A stretch of 64,000 bases of DNA from Desemzia incerta (GCF_900115825.1 NZ_FOXW01000006.1:1-64000), one strand, 5' to 3'. Positions 16,984 to 25,836 are shown, counted from the stretch's first letter. A program made the numbers and translations. The notes: a model not told the origin generated them from the sequence alone.

Positions 16984-18129
16984 TTATTCCTCGTTTCTTC
17001 GTTTGTTTGTCGCTATCCAAGGTTGAGATACAATGCATCTTTGGGCATCGCTTCCGCCACCATAAATTCTAGTTAATTGAGCGTCTCTGACGAATCTTTC
17101 AATGTCGTTGTCCCGCATATATCCATATCCGCCTGTCAACTGCATCGCCAATTCGGCTGTTTCTACAGCGACTGATGAAGCTTTCAATTTGATCATTGCG
17201 TACGTTCTTGCCTCTTCAGCCCGGTATTCGTTCACTTGTCCCAATAGTGCTTTAGCGGCACAAATTTCTGTATAGGCATCGGCCATTTTATGTTGATTGG
17301 TCGGCAAATCAATCAAACGCTGACCAAAGCGGCGATCTTTTTGCATATACGTCAATGCCCGTTCAAAAACTCCTTCTGCAATACCAATACTTTGTGCTGA
17401 CACAAACAACTTATTGTAGTCTTTGATAGCACAACATTGTTCTATCCCGCCAGGACTGCCTCCTAATACCAAGTTTTTAGGGATTTCGACTTGATCGAAT
17501 CCTAAACTGGCTACCGGCATGCCTCGAATACCCATTTTTTCTTCTTGAGGACCGACTGTAAACCCTGCCATTCCTGCTTCTACTAAAAAGATCCCGTATC
17601 CTTCTTCTCCATCCAACGAAAGCGTTCGAGAGACGACCGAATAAATACCTGCTTTTCCAGCGTGGGAGATATAATTCTTAGATCCATTCAGTTCCCAGTG
17701 AGTGTCTTTTTCGACAGCAATCGTTTCCATTTTTTTGAAGTCGCTTCCAGCATCCAGCTCGTTCATCGCAAATGCTCCCAGTATCTCTCCACTCAATAAA
17801 GCGGGAAGGTAGCGTTGTTTCTGCTCTTCCGTACCGTACTGATGGATAGGTGTGATTCCAAATGAAATTTGGGTCAGCAGCACACTTCCAGTAGAAGTGC
17901 ATTCTCGAGAAACAACTTGTGCGACTTTTAAGCTATCACTGAAAGTTCCTTCAAGTCCTCCGTACTGTCTATTAAAGGGGATACGCAACACGCCCAAGTC
18001 AGCTAAATAATCAAAGGTTTCCTGAGGGAATTGTTCATTTTCATCGTACTCTTTTGCCTTTCCTCTAACTTCTGATTCTGCATAGACTGTTACTCGCTCT
18101 ATGATGTCCTCGATGGAACGTGTTGCCAT
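16984..18129 (-). CDS. Acyl-CoA dehydrogenase-family flavoprotein, catalytic glutamate not at either usual site
   Basis: A 381-residue acyl-CoA dehydrogenase. FAD-binding segments are visible: [14 protein letters not shown] (about residue 118), the middle beta-domain, and [20 protein letters not shown] near residue 340. By eye, the C-terminal motif that usually reads YEGT(N/S)E reads [10 protein letters not shown], and the alternative site used by long-chain and isovaleryl enzymes appears as DYNKL rather than DLERL. It would oxidise a short-chain acyl-CoA, passing electrons to ETF. No etf genes are in the window. It is second gene of the cluster. Confidence 0.85.
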   Translation of the reverse strand: MATRSIEDIIERVTVYAESEVRGKAKEYDENEQFPQETFDYLADLGVLRIPFNRQYGGLEGTFSDSLKVAQVVSRECTSTGSVLLTQISFGITPIHQYGTEEQKQRYLPALLSGEILGAFAMNELDAGSDFKKMETIAVEKDTHWELNGSKNYISHAGKAGIYSVVSRTLSLDGEEGYGIFLVEAGMAGFTVGPQEEKMGIRGMPVASLGFDQVEIPKNLVLGGSPGGIEQCCAIKDYNKLFVSAQSIGIAEGVFERALTYMQKDRRFGQRLIDLPTNQHKMADAYTEICAAKALLGQVNEYRAEEARTYAMIKLKASSVAVETAELAMQLTGGYGYMRDNDIERFVRDAQLTRIYGGGSDAQRCIVSQPWIATNKRRNEE

Positions 18130-18156
18130 GATGTTTCCTCCTCTAATCGTTACCGC

Positions 18157-19338
18157 TTATCTTTCTACAATAAGTGAGATTCCTTGTCCGCCGCCAATAC
18201 ATAAAGTAGCTAAACCATACTTAGAATCGCGTTTTTTCATTTCATGTAACAATGTAACCAATACCCGTGCTCCACTTGCTCCGATAGGGTGTCCAAGGGC
18301 AATAGCTCCACCGTTTACGTTCACAATATCCGTATTGAAGTCTAAGTCCGTGATAACGCTCAATGCTTGAGCTGCAAATGCTTCATTTGCCTCGATCAAG
18401 TCTAAATCAGAAGGTTTCAAATTAGCTTTTTCAAGAGCTTTTTGTGTTGCCGGAATAGGACCGCATCCCATAATTCTTGGTTCTACACCTGCGCTTGCAT
18501 AAGATTTGATTGTTGCTAATGGCTCAAGACCTAATTCTTCTGCTTTTTCACGACTCATGATGATGATGGCTGCAGCTCCGTCATTCAAACCTGATGAGTT
18601 CCCTGCTGTTACAGATCCGCCGTCTTTTTTGAAAGCTGGTTTTAACTTGCTCATGCCTTCCATAGTTGTTCCAAAACGTGGATGTTCATCCGTATCAACA
18701 ATTTTCGGGTCGCCTTTGCGTTGTGGAACTTCTACTGGAACGATCTCGTCTTTAAAGCGTCCTGATTGAATCGCTTTTTCTGCATTGTTTTGACTGCGAA
18801 CTGCTAATTCATCTTGTTGTTCTCTTGTAAATCCATATTCTTCAACAATATTTTCAGCGGTTACTCCCATGTGGATATCGTTGAAAGCATCCATTAATCC
18901 GTCTTTCAGCATCGTATCAACAATCTTGCTGTCTCCCATGCGTTTGCCCCAACGAGCATCTTTCAAGACATATGGTGATTGACTCATGCTTTCTGTTCCA
19001 CCAGCGATGACTACATCATTATCGCCAAGCATAATCGATTGAGCAGCAAGTGCGACTGTTTTCAGACCTGATCCACATACTTTGTTGATGGCATATGATG
19101 GCGAACTTTTTGGGATCCCAGCTTTTACTGCTACTTGGCGTGCAACGTTTTGCCCAAGACCAGCACTTAAAACGTTACCAAAAATCAATTCATCAACTAA
19201 ATTAGGGTCTAGATTGATATTTTCCATTGCTTTCTTAACCACGAGCGTTCCAAGGTCAATAGCTGTGACATCTTTAAGAGCGCCTCCAAAAGATCCGATC
19301 GGTGTACGTAGTGCTTCTACAATAACTGCTTCATGCAT
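18157..19338 (-). CDS. thlA: Acetyl-CoA C-acetyltransferase (thiolase)
   Basis: A 393-residue thiolase that joins or cleaves acetoacetyl-CoA and longer 3-ketoacyl-CoA. The nucleophilic cysteine is C88 in NKVCGSGLK; the histidine is in [10 protein letters not shown] and the second cysteine in CIGGGQG near the end. The start [15 protein letters not shown] follows GGAGG at eight bases. It is first of the five-gene run ending at 13966. The leader holds a cre-like site and a LysR-type palindrome, so carbon source and the neighbouring regulator probably both act here. Confidence 0.93.
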   Translation of the reverse strand: MHEAVIVEALRTPIGSFGGALKDVTAIDLGTLVVKKAMENINLDPNLVDELIFGNVLSAGLGQNVARQVAVKAGIPKSSPSYAINKVCGSGLKTVALAAQSIMLGDNDVVIAGGTESMSQSPYVLKDARWGKRMGDSKIVDTMLKDGLMDAFNDIHMGVTAENIVEEYGFTREQQDELAVRSQNNAEKAIQSGRFKDEIVPVEVPQRKGDPKIVDTDEHPRFGTTMEGMSKLKPAFKKDGGSVTAGNSSGLNDGAAAIIIMSREKAEELGLEPLATIKSYASAGVEPRIMGCGPIPATQKALEKANLKPSDLDLIEANEAFAAQALSVITDLDFNTDIVNVNGGAIALGHPIGASGARVLVTLLHEMKKRDSKYGLATLCIGGGQGISLIVER

Positions 19339-19430
19339 GTTGTATTCCTCCAATTAATTTGTTATAAGCGGTAGTTAGACTAAAATGTAAAGTGTATGTT
19401 TTTAAATGTAAGTGTAAGAGTGAAAAAAAT

Positions 19431-19444
19431 ATAAAACGTTTACA
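19431..19444 (-). promoter_or_regulatory. cre-like site in the thiolase leader
   Basis: TGTAAACGTTTTAT on the minus strand fits the CcpA cre pattern TGNAANCGNTNNCA except for the last two bases. A second palindrome, AAAGCGCTTT, lies at 19520-19529. CcpA repression would fit a catabolic role, but this is an inference. Confidence 0.45.
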
Positions 19445-19498
19445 ACCCAAGATTAACAACATTCCTATCAACCGTCCACAAAGCAATTATGAGACGAA

Positions 19499-19517
19499 CT
19501 ATAAGTTGAATTAATAG
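19499..19517. promoter_or_regulatory. LysR-type operator candidate upstream of thlA
   Basis: CTATAAGTTGAATTAATAG is an inverted repeat CTAT-N11-ATAG, the T-N11-A layout of LysR-family sites. The same layout occurs in the lysR promoter (20583-20601) and, slightly altered, upstream of the second acyl-CoA dehydrogenase (23806-23824). Confidence 0.6.
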
Positions 19518-19546
19518 TTAAAGCGCTTTTTTCACAAATTGAACGA

Positions 19547-19576
19547 CAAAAAACACCTTCTTTACAGAAGGTGTTC
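19547..19576 (-). terminator. Terminator of the lysR gene
   Basis: AACACCTTC pairs with GAAGGTGTT around six bases and is followed by TTTTTT on the minus strand. Confidence 0.85.
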
Positions 19577-19635
19577 AATAGTTAAGGTTTGATGCTTGTT
19601 TATATCCACACAAAGTTTACTTAAAAAAGTTCATT

Positions 19636-20538
19636 TTAATCGATTGGCTGATAAAAATAACTCAACATAGATTCATGAACGTAAGTTTCCACTGGTGAAT
19701 ACGTGTTTTTGATTGGTCGGCAAAGCAAGACGTTAAATGGGATAGGATCTTCAAAATGCTTCATCACTACATTATCGTTATTCAAATACCTCTTGATTGG
19801 TGAAGGCAAAACAGCTACAACATCCGAATGATTGGTTGTTTCTACTAAGAAGTCCCAAGAAGCAGAAGTGATTGTCACTTTAGCATCTGAGTTTTTATCC
19901 TCAAGCTTTTGCTTAACCAATTGATTCGTTACAAAAGAAGCTTTAAAAGTCCCTACTTGATAAGGATCCAAACTCTTCCACTGAATTGTTTCTTCTTGAG
20001 CTAAAGGATGTTGCGGATTCATAAAAGCTGTGTATTCATCGATCTGAATGATGTGTTCTTCAAATGATTTCGGATCTAAGTCCGTTGGAGCTACCAACAC
20101 GACATAGTCTAAATCTTTTTTCAACAACATACGTCTCAATTCATGTGACCCTTCTTCAATGATCTCTATTTTGACATCTGGATTTTCGACGATAAAGCGT
20201 GAAAAGAAATTAGAAAACAGCACAGTAAGAACAAGTGATGGCAAACCGATACGTATCGTTCCTTTTTGCTTAGCTGACTCTTTTCTAACCGTTTCCTGCA
20301 TCTCTTCGTGCATTTTAACGATTTTTAAAGCGTAAGCATAGACTTTTTTCCCACTAGGTGTCAGTTCTTCTAACCGTCCATTACTGCGGACAAATAGTTC
20401 GATTTCTTCATCACGTTCAAAGTTTGTAATAAATTGGCTTAGGGCAGATTGAGAAATATGAATCCTCTTAGCTGCCAGGGACAAGTTGCAACCGCATTCA
20501 ACTATTGTGATGAAATAGTTCATTTGTGTAATATCCAT
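19636..20538 (-). CDS. LysR-family regulator of the acyl-CoA region
   Basis: A 300-residue LysR protein. The N-terminal winged HTH is clear (MDITQMNYFITIVECGCNLS, then AAKRIHISQSALSQFI), followed by the linker helix and a two-lobed effector domain from about residue 92 (KGTIRIGLPSLVL). The gene sits between the two halves of the acyl-CoA gene set. Its own promoter overlaps a CTAT-N11-ATAG palindrome that is repeated near thlA and the second acyl-CoA dehydrogenase gene, which suggests it regulates all three. The effector could be an acyl-CoA, but this is not shown. Confidence 0.88.
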   Translation of the reverse strand: MDITQMNYFITIVECGCNLSLAAKRIHISQSALSQFITNFERDEEIELFVRSNGRLEELTPSGKKVYAYALKIVKMHEEMQETVRKESAKQKGTIRIGLPSLVLTVLFSNFFSRFIVENPDVKIEIIEEGSHELRRMLLKKDLDYVVLVAPTDLDPKSFEEHIIQIDEYTAFMNPQHPLAQEETIQWKSLDPYQVGTFKASFVTNQLVKQKLEDKNSDAKVTITSASWDFLVETTNHSDVVAVLPSPIKRYLNNDNVVMKHFEDPIPFNVLLCRPIKNTYSPVETYVHESMLSYFYQPID

Positions 20539-20582
20539 TGGTGACTCTCCTTGTTTCAGTTAACCAGCAAAGTGATTTGAAG

Positions 20583-20601
20583 CTATTATACCATCTTATA
20601 G
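20583..20601 (-). promoter_or_regulatory. LysR promoter with LysR-type operator
   Basis: On the minus strand CTATAAGATGGTATAATAG contains the TATAAT -10 hexamer and is itself a CTAT-N11-ATAG inverted repeat. Binding here would block the promoter, as expected for LysR self-regulation. Confidence 0.62.
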
Positions 20602-20636
20602 GTTTAAATTTAACCGCATTCATAAAAACAAATATA

Positions 20637-20670
20637 AAAGTAAGCACTCTTTGACAAAGAATACTTACTT
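20637..20670 (-). terminator. Terminator of the second CoA-transferase gene
   Basis: AAGTAAG and TCTTT pair with AAAGA and CTTACTT in an imperfect stem, followed by TTTTA on the minus strand. Confidence 0.7.
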
Positions 20671-20677
20671 CTATACT

Positions 20678-22261
20678 TTATTGCAGTTTAAGTGTTCTCT
20701 TAGCTTCTAGAATCTCTTTTAATTTGCCCCATCTTTCTTGAAACAATGCACTGTCCATTTCTTTTAATTGTGGAGAGACCACTAACTCAAAAGCAATGTG
20801 CTGTTGGATATCTTTTACAACTTCCAATCCGGGTGCGATCTCAATTAATCTCAGCTTTCCAGCATCAATATCAAAAACGCCTCGTTCCGTGACGAAATAA
20901 ATTTCTTGTCCTGATGTACTACCGTATTTTCCAGAAAAAGTGATTTGTTCTACTTGATCGACAAATTTGTTCGAGCGGCCTTCTTTGAGTATTTTTAAAC
21001 GGTTATCTTCAATCGCATATTCCGCTCCTACCACTATAGTTCCCATAAAGACCAGTTTTGGAGTGGTTTGAGTGATGTTGATGAACCCGCCAGGTCCAGT
21101 CACTTTCGGTCCAAATTTAGAAACATTCACATTGCCTTGTTTATCTACTTGTGCCAGTCCTAAAAAAGCCGTGTCCAAGCCGCCGCCATTATAGTAATCA
21201 AACATATTTTCATGAGAAATGATCGCTTCAGGATTATAAGCTGTTCCAAAGTCAGGACCTAGCGCTGATTTTCCGCCAAATATTCCAGTGTCTATAGTCA
21301 ACGTGATCTCATCACTGCATCCTTCTTCATAAACAATATGAGCTACTCCGTCTGCCATCCCGACTCCTAGATTGACTGTTGATCCTGGATCTAACAATTG
21401 CGCTGCTCGGCGTGCAATAATTTTTCTAACGGTAAGCGGCATGTTTTTTTGATGATCTTGAACCGTTTTAAATTCCCCTGAAATGCCAGGGTCATACTGA
21501 GTACTGGACGTTTGTTTATGATACTCCGGATTCTCATTGACAATGATGTAATCCACTAATGCGCCGGGAACAATGATGCTTTTCGGGTCTAATGAACCCG
21601 CCTCGACTACTTTTTTGACTTGAGCCATAACGATTCCGCCGCTATTATGTGCTGCCGCACTAACTGAAAACAACTCCATAATATTCGATTCCTGAGTCAC
21701 AACGATATTTCCATTCGTATCGGCGTATGTTCCTCGAATCAACCCAACTGAAACCGGAATCGGTTTGTAGTGCAAATATTCTTCTCCTTCGATCTCCATC
21801 AATCCGACAAGGTCTTCCGTAGTATTTGAGTTGACTTTTCCGCCTTGCAAACGAGGGTCTACGAAAGTGTGCAATCCAATCTTGGAAAAGACTCCGGGAT
21901 AATGATTAGCTGCAGCACGGTAAAGTTGGAGAATTTCTCCTTGCGGCAATAGATACCCTTCTACTTTCCCTTTAGCCATCCAGTCCGATATCATCGGGGA
22001 CTGCGCACAAAACGCTGTGATCACTCTTTTGACCAATCCATCCTGAGCGAAATGGTCCATCCCTCTTCCAGGTGTAGAGTCTCCCATCCCTGTAGATGCT
22101 AGTAACATTAACTGTTCAGGTTTTTGTGATTCTAGAAATCGTTCTTTGATTGCAGCAACTAATTCTTCTGGAAAGCTGCCTAAATTGACAGACGTGACGG
22201 CAACCGTATCATAATCGTTAATTTTTTCGGCTGCTTCTTTTGGTGTAATGATTTTTACCAT
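20678..22261 (-). CDS. Acyl-CoA:acetate/3-ketoacid CoA-transferase (YdiF/propionate CoA-transferase type)
   Basis: A 527-residue fused alpha-beta CoA-transferase. The N-terminal half starts VKIITPKEAAEKINDYDTVA; the C-terminal half carries LGVGMADGVA and the FDYYNGGGLDTAFLGLAQVD segment typical of the family. The active-site turn before FGG reads TLTIDTG, where homologues I recall have a glutamate, so an aspartate may replace the CoA-carrying residue. The start MVKII follows AAGGAGA at 22261; a longer frame starts within an upstream terminator hairpin. It would activate short-chain or keto acids. Confidence 0.85.
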   Translation of the reverse strand: MVKIITPKEAAEKINDYDTVAVTSVNLGSFPEELVAAIKERFLESQKPEQLMLLASTGMGDSTPGRGMDHFAQDGLVKRVITAFCAQSPMISDWMAKGKVEGYLLPQGEILQLYRAAANHYPGVFSKIGLHTFVDPRLQGGKVNSNTTEDLVGLMEIEGEEYLHYKPIPVSVGLIRGTYADTNGNIVVTQESNIMELFSVSAAAHNSGGIVMAQVKKVVEAGSLDPKSIIVPGALVDYIIVNENPEYHKQTSSTQYDPGISGEFKTVQDHQKNMPLTVRKIIARRAAQLLDPGSTVNLGVGMADGVAHIVYEEGCSDEITLTIDTGIFGGKSALGPDFGTAYNPEAIISHENMFDYYNGGGLDTAFLGLAQVDKQGNVNVSKFGPKVTGPGGFINITQTTPKLVFMGTIVVGAEYAIEDNRLKILKEGRSNKFVDQVEQITFSGKYGSTSGQEIYFVTERGVFDIDAGKLRLIEIAPGLEVVKDIQQHIAFELVVSPQLKEMDSALFQERWGKLKEILEAKRTLKLQ

Positions 22262-22292
22262 TGTTTCTCCTTCTCTTCTGTTATTTTTAGAC

Positions 22293-22353
22293 AAAAAAAC
22301 TCTTATCCCGGCAGCTTGAAAAAGTTCTGCCATTATTTCTTTAGGATAAGAGT
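22293..22353 (-). terminator. Terminator or attenuator between the second acyl-CoA dehydrogenase and CoA-transferase genes
   Basis: ACTCTTATCC (minus strand, at 22353) pairs with GGATAAGAGT, enclosing an inner GGCAG-CTGCC stem, and is followed by a run of seven Ts. It lies directly before the ribosome site of the CoA-transferase gene, so it may end the upstream transcript or attenuate the downstream one. Confidence 0.75.
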
Positions 22354-22452
22354 CTATGATATTTATGGAGTACGTTCAAAATGATCCAAAGGGGATTGGA
22401 TGTATCGCGAAACTCTATTCATACAATCTGCTTATTGAGTTAGTCTTGTTGA

Positions 22453-23670
22453 CTATACAAATGCACTTTGTCCAGTCAAATGTCTTCCTACAATCAGCGC
22501 GTTGATTTCATGTGTACCTTCGTAAGAATAGATTGCTTCAGCATCCACGAAGAAACGTGCTACGTCTGTATCTAATGTAATTCCGTTTCCGCCGACAACT
22601 TCACGAGCCAATGCAACTGTTTCACGCATACGCAAAGCATTGTGCATTTTAGCCATAGAAGAGTTCACTTCAACGTAGTTTCCTTTTTCTTGCATTTGTG
22701 CCAAACGAACAGAGTAAGCTAGACAAGCTGTTACGTTGGCTTGCATGATCGATAATTTTTCTTGAACCAATTGGAATGAACCTAAGTTTTTACCAAACTG
22801 CTCACGTTCTTTTACATAACGCAATGCTGCTTCAAAAGCTCCTGCTGCTAGTCCAGTAGCCAAGTGAGAAATATCTGCACGAGTTGTACGCAAGATACCT
22901 GCTACATCTTTAAATGAGTTTACATTTTGCAAACGACGGTCTTCTGTTACTTTTACATCTTTCAATGTGATATGGCCGTTAGGAACCATACGCAATGAGA
23001 TTTTGTTTTTGATGTTTTCTACTGTCAATCCTTCAGAATCACCAGGGACAACGAAAGCTTTTACTTTACCATCTGCTTCGTCACGAGCAAAGATTGCGAT
23101 CTCATCAGCGTTTTTAGCTCCGCCGATCCAACGTTTTTCTCCATTCAAGATCCAAGTATCGCCTTCTTTACGTGCGCTTGTAGACAATCCGCCCGCAATA
23201 TCTGAACCGTGTAATGGCTCAGTCAAACCAAAACAAGTCAAGTTTTCAAATGATTTTACTTTTGGAGCCCAACGTTGGATTTGTTCTTCAGTACCCCCAT
23301 ACAATAACGTTGCGTAGAATAATCCACCGTGTACTGTATAAAGAGTCGCAAATGAAGGATCCATTTTTGCCAATTCGAAGTAACGGAATACGTTGTACAA
23401 TTCGCTTGGTTTTAAGTCATTGTCGCGACCTTCGAAAAGTCTTGGGTCATCCATGAAACGAACTTTTGTCAATTCATTCCAAGCATGGAATGGGAATTCT
23501 GCTTTTTCAGTGTATTCGATCAATGTCGGACGAGCATTTTTTTCTAAAGACTCTCTAAGTTCTTTTAATACTGCAATTTCACCTTCAGTTAAATCACTTG
23601 AATATTCGTATAAGTCTGTTGGATAAAAGCTTTTCAAGTCTACTGATTCTGTATTTAATGTTGCTTCCAT
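22453..23670 (-). CDS. Acyl-CoA dehydrogenase, glutaryl-CoA dehydrogenase-like
   Basis: A 405-residue acyl-CoA dehydrogenase. The FAD/substrate motif CFGLTEPLHGSD is at about residue 145, and the catalytic glutamate is expected in the intact motif YSYEGTHEIN near residue 385. A lead of about 40 residues before the family core and the F-G-L-T-E-P form resemble glutaryl-CoA dehydrogenases, but substrate cannot be read from sequence. It has its own promoter region with a 15-base palindrome and a LysR-type site, and is followed by a hairpin. It probably belongs to the same regulon as thlA. Confidence 0.87.
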   Translation of the reverse strand: MEATLNTESVDLKSFYPTDLYEYSSDLTEGEIAVLKELRESLEKNARPTLIEYTEKAEFPFHAWNELTKVRFMDDPRLFEGRDNDLKPSELYNVFRYFELAKMDPSFATLYTVHGGLFYATLLYGGTEEQIQRWAPKVKSFENLTCFGLTEPLHGSDIAGGLSTSARKEGDTWILNGEKRWIGGAKNADEIAIFARDEADGKVKAFVVPGDSEGLTVENIKNKISLRMVPNGHITLKDVKVTEDRRLQNVNSFKDVAGILRTTRADISHLATGLAAGAFEAALRYVKEREQFGKNLGSFQLVQEKLSIMQANVTACLAYSVRLAQMQEKGNYVEVNSSMAKMHNALRMRETVALAREVVGGNGITLDTDVARFFVDAEAIYSYEGTHEINALIVGRHLTGQSAFV

Positions 23671-23735
23671 AAGGTCATTCTCCTTTAAGTTGGCTTTAAT
23701 AGTATTGGTTTTTTACATTACACTTTTACACTTTT

Positions 23736-23824
23736 TGTAAACCGCTTACAACCATACTTTACCTCACTTTTGTCGAAACCGTCTACTTATGGAAAATTAT
23801 AGAACCTATAAGCTGAACTGAAAG
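23736..23824 (-). promoter_or_regulatory. Control region of the second acyl-CoA dehydrogenase gene
   Basis: It contains the palindrome TGTAAACCGCTTACA (23736-23750), which is cre-like but one base too long, and CTATAAGCTGAACTGAAAG (23806-23824), matching the LysR-type sites near thlA and lysR. Nearby AGTGTAA direct repeats resemble ones in the thlA leader. Confidence 0.5.
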
Positions 23825-23849
23825 CCCTTTAATTTGATGCAGCTATAAT

Positions 23850-23884
23850 AAAAAAACTCTCCAGGTCTAAAAACCTGAAGAGTT
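23850..23884 (-). terminator. Terminator of the squalene/phytoene synthase-like gene
   Basis: AACTCTTCAGGT pairs with ACCTGGAGAGTT, followed by a long T run on the minus strand. Confidence 0.85.
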
Positions 23885-23895
23885 GGGTAAGATAT

Positions 23896-24729
23896 TTATT
23901 TAGAATCAACTTCCATTTTCACTTCATTCACCGTTTGTTCAACTTCTGCTCGAGACATTTTTTCTTGTCCTTTTTTCATCGCCTTCAAACTCTTATGCGC
24001 AAATTCCAACGGCAAACGGCAAAACATCACCGTACTTTTTTCAGATAAAGTGGCGATATAAGCATCTGCTTTTTTCAAATTGTCTTCTGCGTAAGCAAAT
24101 AGATCATCTCTTGACCAGCCGTCTGGAACAAAACTGACGCTCCGTTCTTCGATGTCTTCTTTTTGGTTGCGTAAAATATTGACTGCTTGAAGTCCTCGTC
24201 CGAATCCGATCGCCAGATCAAGGTCCGTTTCTTGGCCATAAGACCAATACCATAACTTAGACAAGTAAACTCCTACAACACCAGCTACATAATACGTATA
24301 GTCATCTAAATCTTCTTTAGTTTGCACTTGCCAATTTTTCTTCGCCCATTTGGCCATACCAAACGCCATTTCGCTGCTTATCTCCATCATCATGGGTCGA
24401 GAGCCTTCGGGACAGGCTTGTACCCAATCGTACAAGCGCAAAGATACTTCAGGCAATTGTTCCTTTACAGGTTCGATAATGCGGAGATACGCTTCTTCAG
24501 TAAAGGGCTGCTTAAACAGTTCGCTCACTTGCATCAACAACTCATATTTCGTATCGTTTGAAATCAATTCATGGTCTTCGATCTCATCGATCGCACGCAT
24601 CACTAAATATGCAGAAGCCACTGAATGTTTCAAATCGCTTTTCAAAAAGGTAATCGGAATATAAAAAGTTCGGCTTGTTTCCTTCAAAACTCGCATAGCT
24701 TCTTTAGGAAACTGTTCATTTTTCTTCAT
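23896..24729 (-). CDS. Squalene/phytoene synthase-family protein
   Basis: A 277-residue all-alpha isoprenoid synthase of the trans head-to-head type. The first aspartate-rich motif is DEIED (about residue 48). The second, usually D-x-x-x-D after NILR, reads NILRNQKEDI, so its first aspartate is asparagine. SRTFYIP near the start and the F-G-R-G-L-Q-A-V segment are family marks. Such enzymes join two farnesyl or geranylgeranyl diphosphates. No desaturase gene (crtN) lies nearby, so a C30 carotenoid is not assured. It is monocistronic. Confidence 0.8.
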   Translation of the reverse strand: MKKNEQFPKEAMRVLKETSRTFYIPITFLKSDLKHSVASAYLVMRAIDEIEDHELISNDTKYELLMQVSELFKQPFTEEAYLRIIEPVKEQLPEVSLRLYDWVQACPEGSRPMMMEISSEMAFGMAKWAKKNWQVQTKEDLDDYTYYVAGVVGVYLSKLWYWSYGQETDLDLAIGFGRGLQAVNILRNQKEDIEERSVSFVPDGWSRDDLFAYAEDNLKKADAYIATLSEKSTVMFCRLPLEFAHKSLKAMKKGQEKMSRAEVEQTVNEVKMEVDSK

Positions 24730-24838
24730 GCGTTTCTCCTCCTGAAAGTTCTTATTCCTATTGTATAAGAACTTTTCTAAATACTAAAGAAATAAATAAG
24801 AAGAAAAGAAGAAGATTTCATTATTTTAGTTGGTAATG

Positions 24839-24870
24839 AAAAAGATGCTTCCTTTTGCAGAAAGCATCTT
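24839..24870 (-). terminator. Terminator of the aldo/keto reductase gene
   Basis: AAGATGCTTTC pairs with GAAGCATCTT, followed by TTTTC on the minus strand. Confidence 0.82.
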
Positions 24871-24876
24871 ACAAAT

Positions 24877-25728
24877 CTAAACGTCTAATATTCGACCAGC
24901 TAAAGCTTTAATCATTTCAGGATCATCATGAGAGAAGAATTGGCTCTCGCTTTTATCTAATGTTTTAATGGCTTCTTTGTCTTCTTCAGTTAAAGCAAAA
25001 TCGAAGATAGATAAATTCTCTTCCATCCGTTCTGGTTTTACAGTCTTCGCTAATACGATAACATCCTGCTCGATTAACCATCGAATAATTACTTGAGCCA
25101 CCGTTTTATTATATTTAGCCCCAATAGTTGCTAAAACGGGATTTTGAAACAAGTTGTTCTTTCCTTCAGCAAATGGCGCCCATGCTTCTGAGACGATTCC
25201 CTCAGCTCTTAACTCTTCAATCATTTCACTTTGCTGATGGTAAGGATTGATTTCGATCTGATTTACTGCGGGAGTTGTTTTATTAAATTGGGATAAGTCG
25301 ACTGCTTTAGCAACTGAAAAATTGCTGATTCCAATAGCACGGACCTTACCCTCTTCCTGTAATTTTTCCATTGCTCGCCAAGCGCCATATGTGTCATTAT
25401 ACGGTTGGTGCAAAAGCAATAAATCAATATACTCCAAATTCAATCTATCTAAAGAACGTTGGAATGACTCCAATACACCATCATAAGTCGTATTACTGAT
25501 CCAAATTTTTGTAGTGATGAACAACTCTTCTCTTGAAGCACCCGCCTTTTTGATTCCTCTCCCAACAGCTTCTTCGTTCAAATAGCTTTGGGCTGTATCG
25601 ATATGTCGATACCCCGCTTTGATCGCATGGACAACTGAATTTTCTGCTTCTTGCGGGTCTGTGATTTGAAAAGTACCGAATCCTAAAATGGGAACTTCTA
25701 CGCCATTGTTCAATCTTATTGTTTTCAT
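24877..25728 (-). CDS. Aldo/keto reductase
   Basis: A 283-residue NADPH-dependent aldo/keto reductase of the 2,5-diketogluconate/YtbE type. Visible are GFGTFQITDP, the catalytic tyrosine in IDTAQSYLNEEAVGRGIK (about residues 45-60), the lysine in TTKIWISN and the histidine in LLLLHQPYND. The start MKTIRLNNGVE is preferred over the longer frame. It lies downstream of a merR gene with its own 19-bp-spacer promoter carrying a MerR-type operator, so it is probably induced by a toxic or thiol-reactive compound through that regulator. Confidence 0.9.
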   Translation of the reverse strand: MKTIRLNNGVEVPILGFGTFQITDPQEAENSVVHAIKAGYRHIDTAQSYLNEEAVGRGIKKAGASREELFITTKIWISNTTYDGVLESFQRSLDRLNLEYIDLLLLHQPYNDTYGAWRAMEKLQEEGKVRAIGISNFSVAKAVDLSQFNKTTPAVNQIEINPYHQQSEMIEELRAEGIVSEAWAPFAEGKNNLFQNPVLATIGAKYNKTVAQVIIRWLIEQDVIVLAKTVKPERMEENLSIFDFALTEEDKEAIKTLDKSESQFFSHDDPEMIKALAGRILDV

Positions 25729-25795
25729 ACAACACTTTCCTTCCTTTATCAAAATAGATTCCGCTTACATTTAAGTATAAATATTATTGATCTCT

Positions 25796-25826
25796 ACTAT
25801 AATCTATAGAGTGTACTCCATAGCAA
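25796..25826 (-). promoter_or_regulatory. MerR-controlled promoter of the aldo/keto reductase gene
   Basis: TTGCTA, a 19-base spacer, TATAGT on the minus strand. The spacer is the long type that MerR proteins untwist. It holds CTATGGAGTACACTCTATAG, an inverted repeat that also occurs before merR. Confidence 0.8.
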
Positions 25827-25836
25827 GAACTTTATT

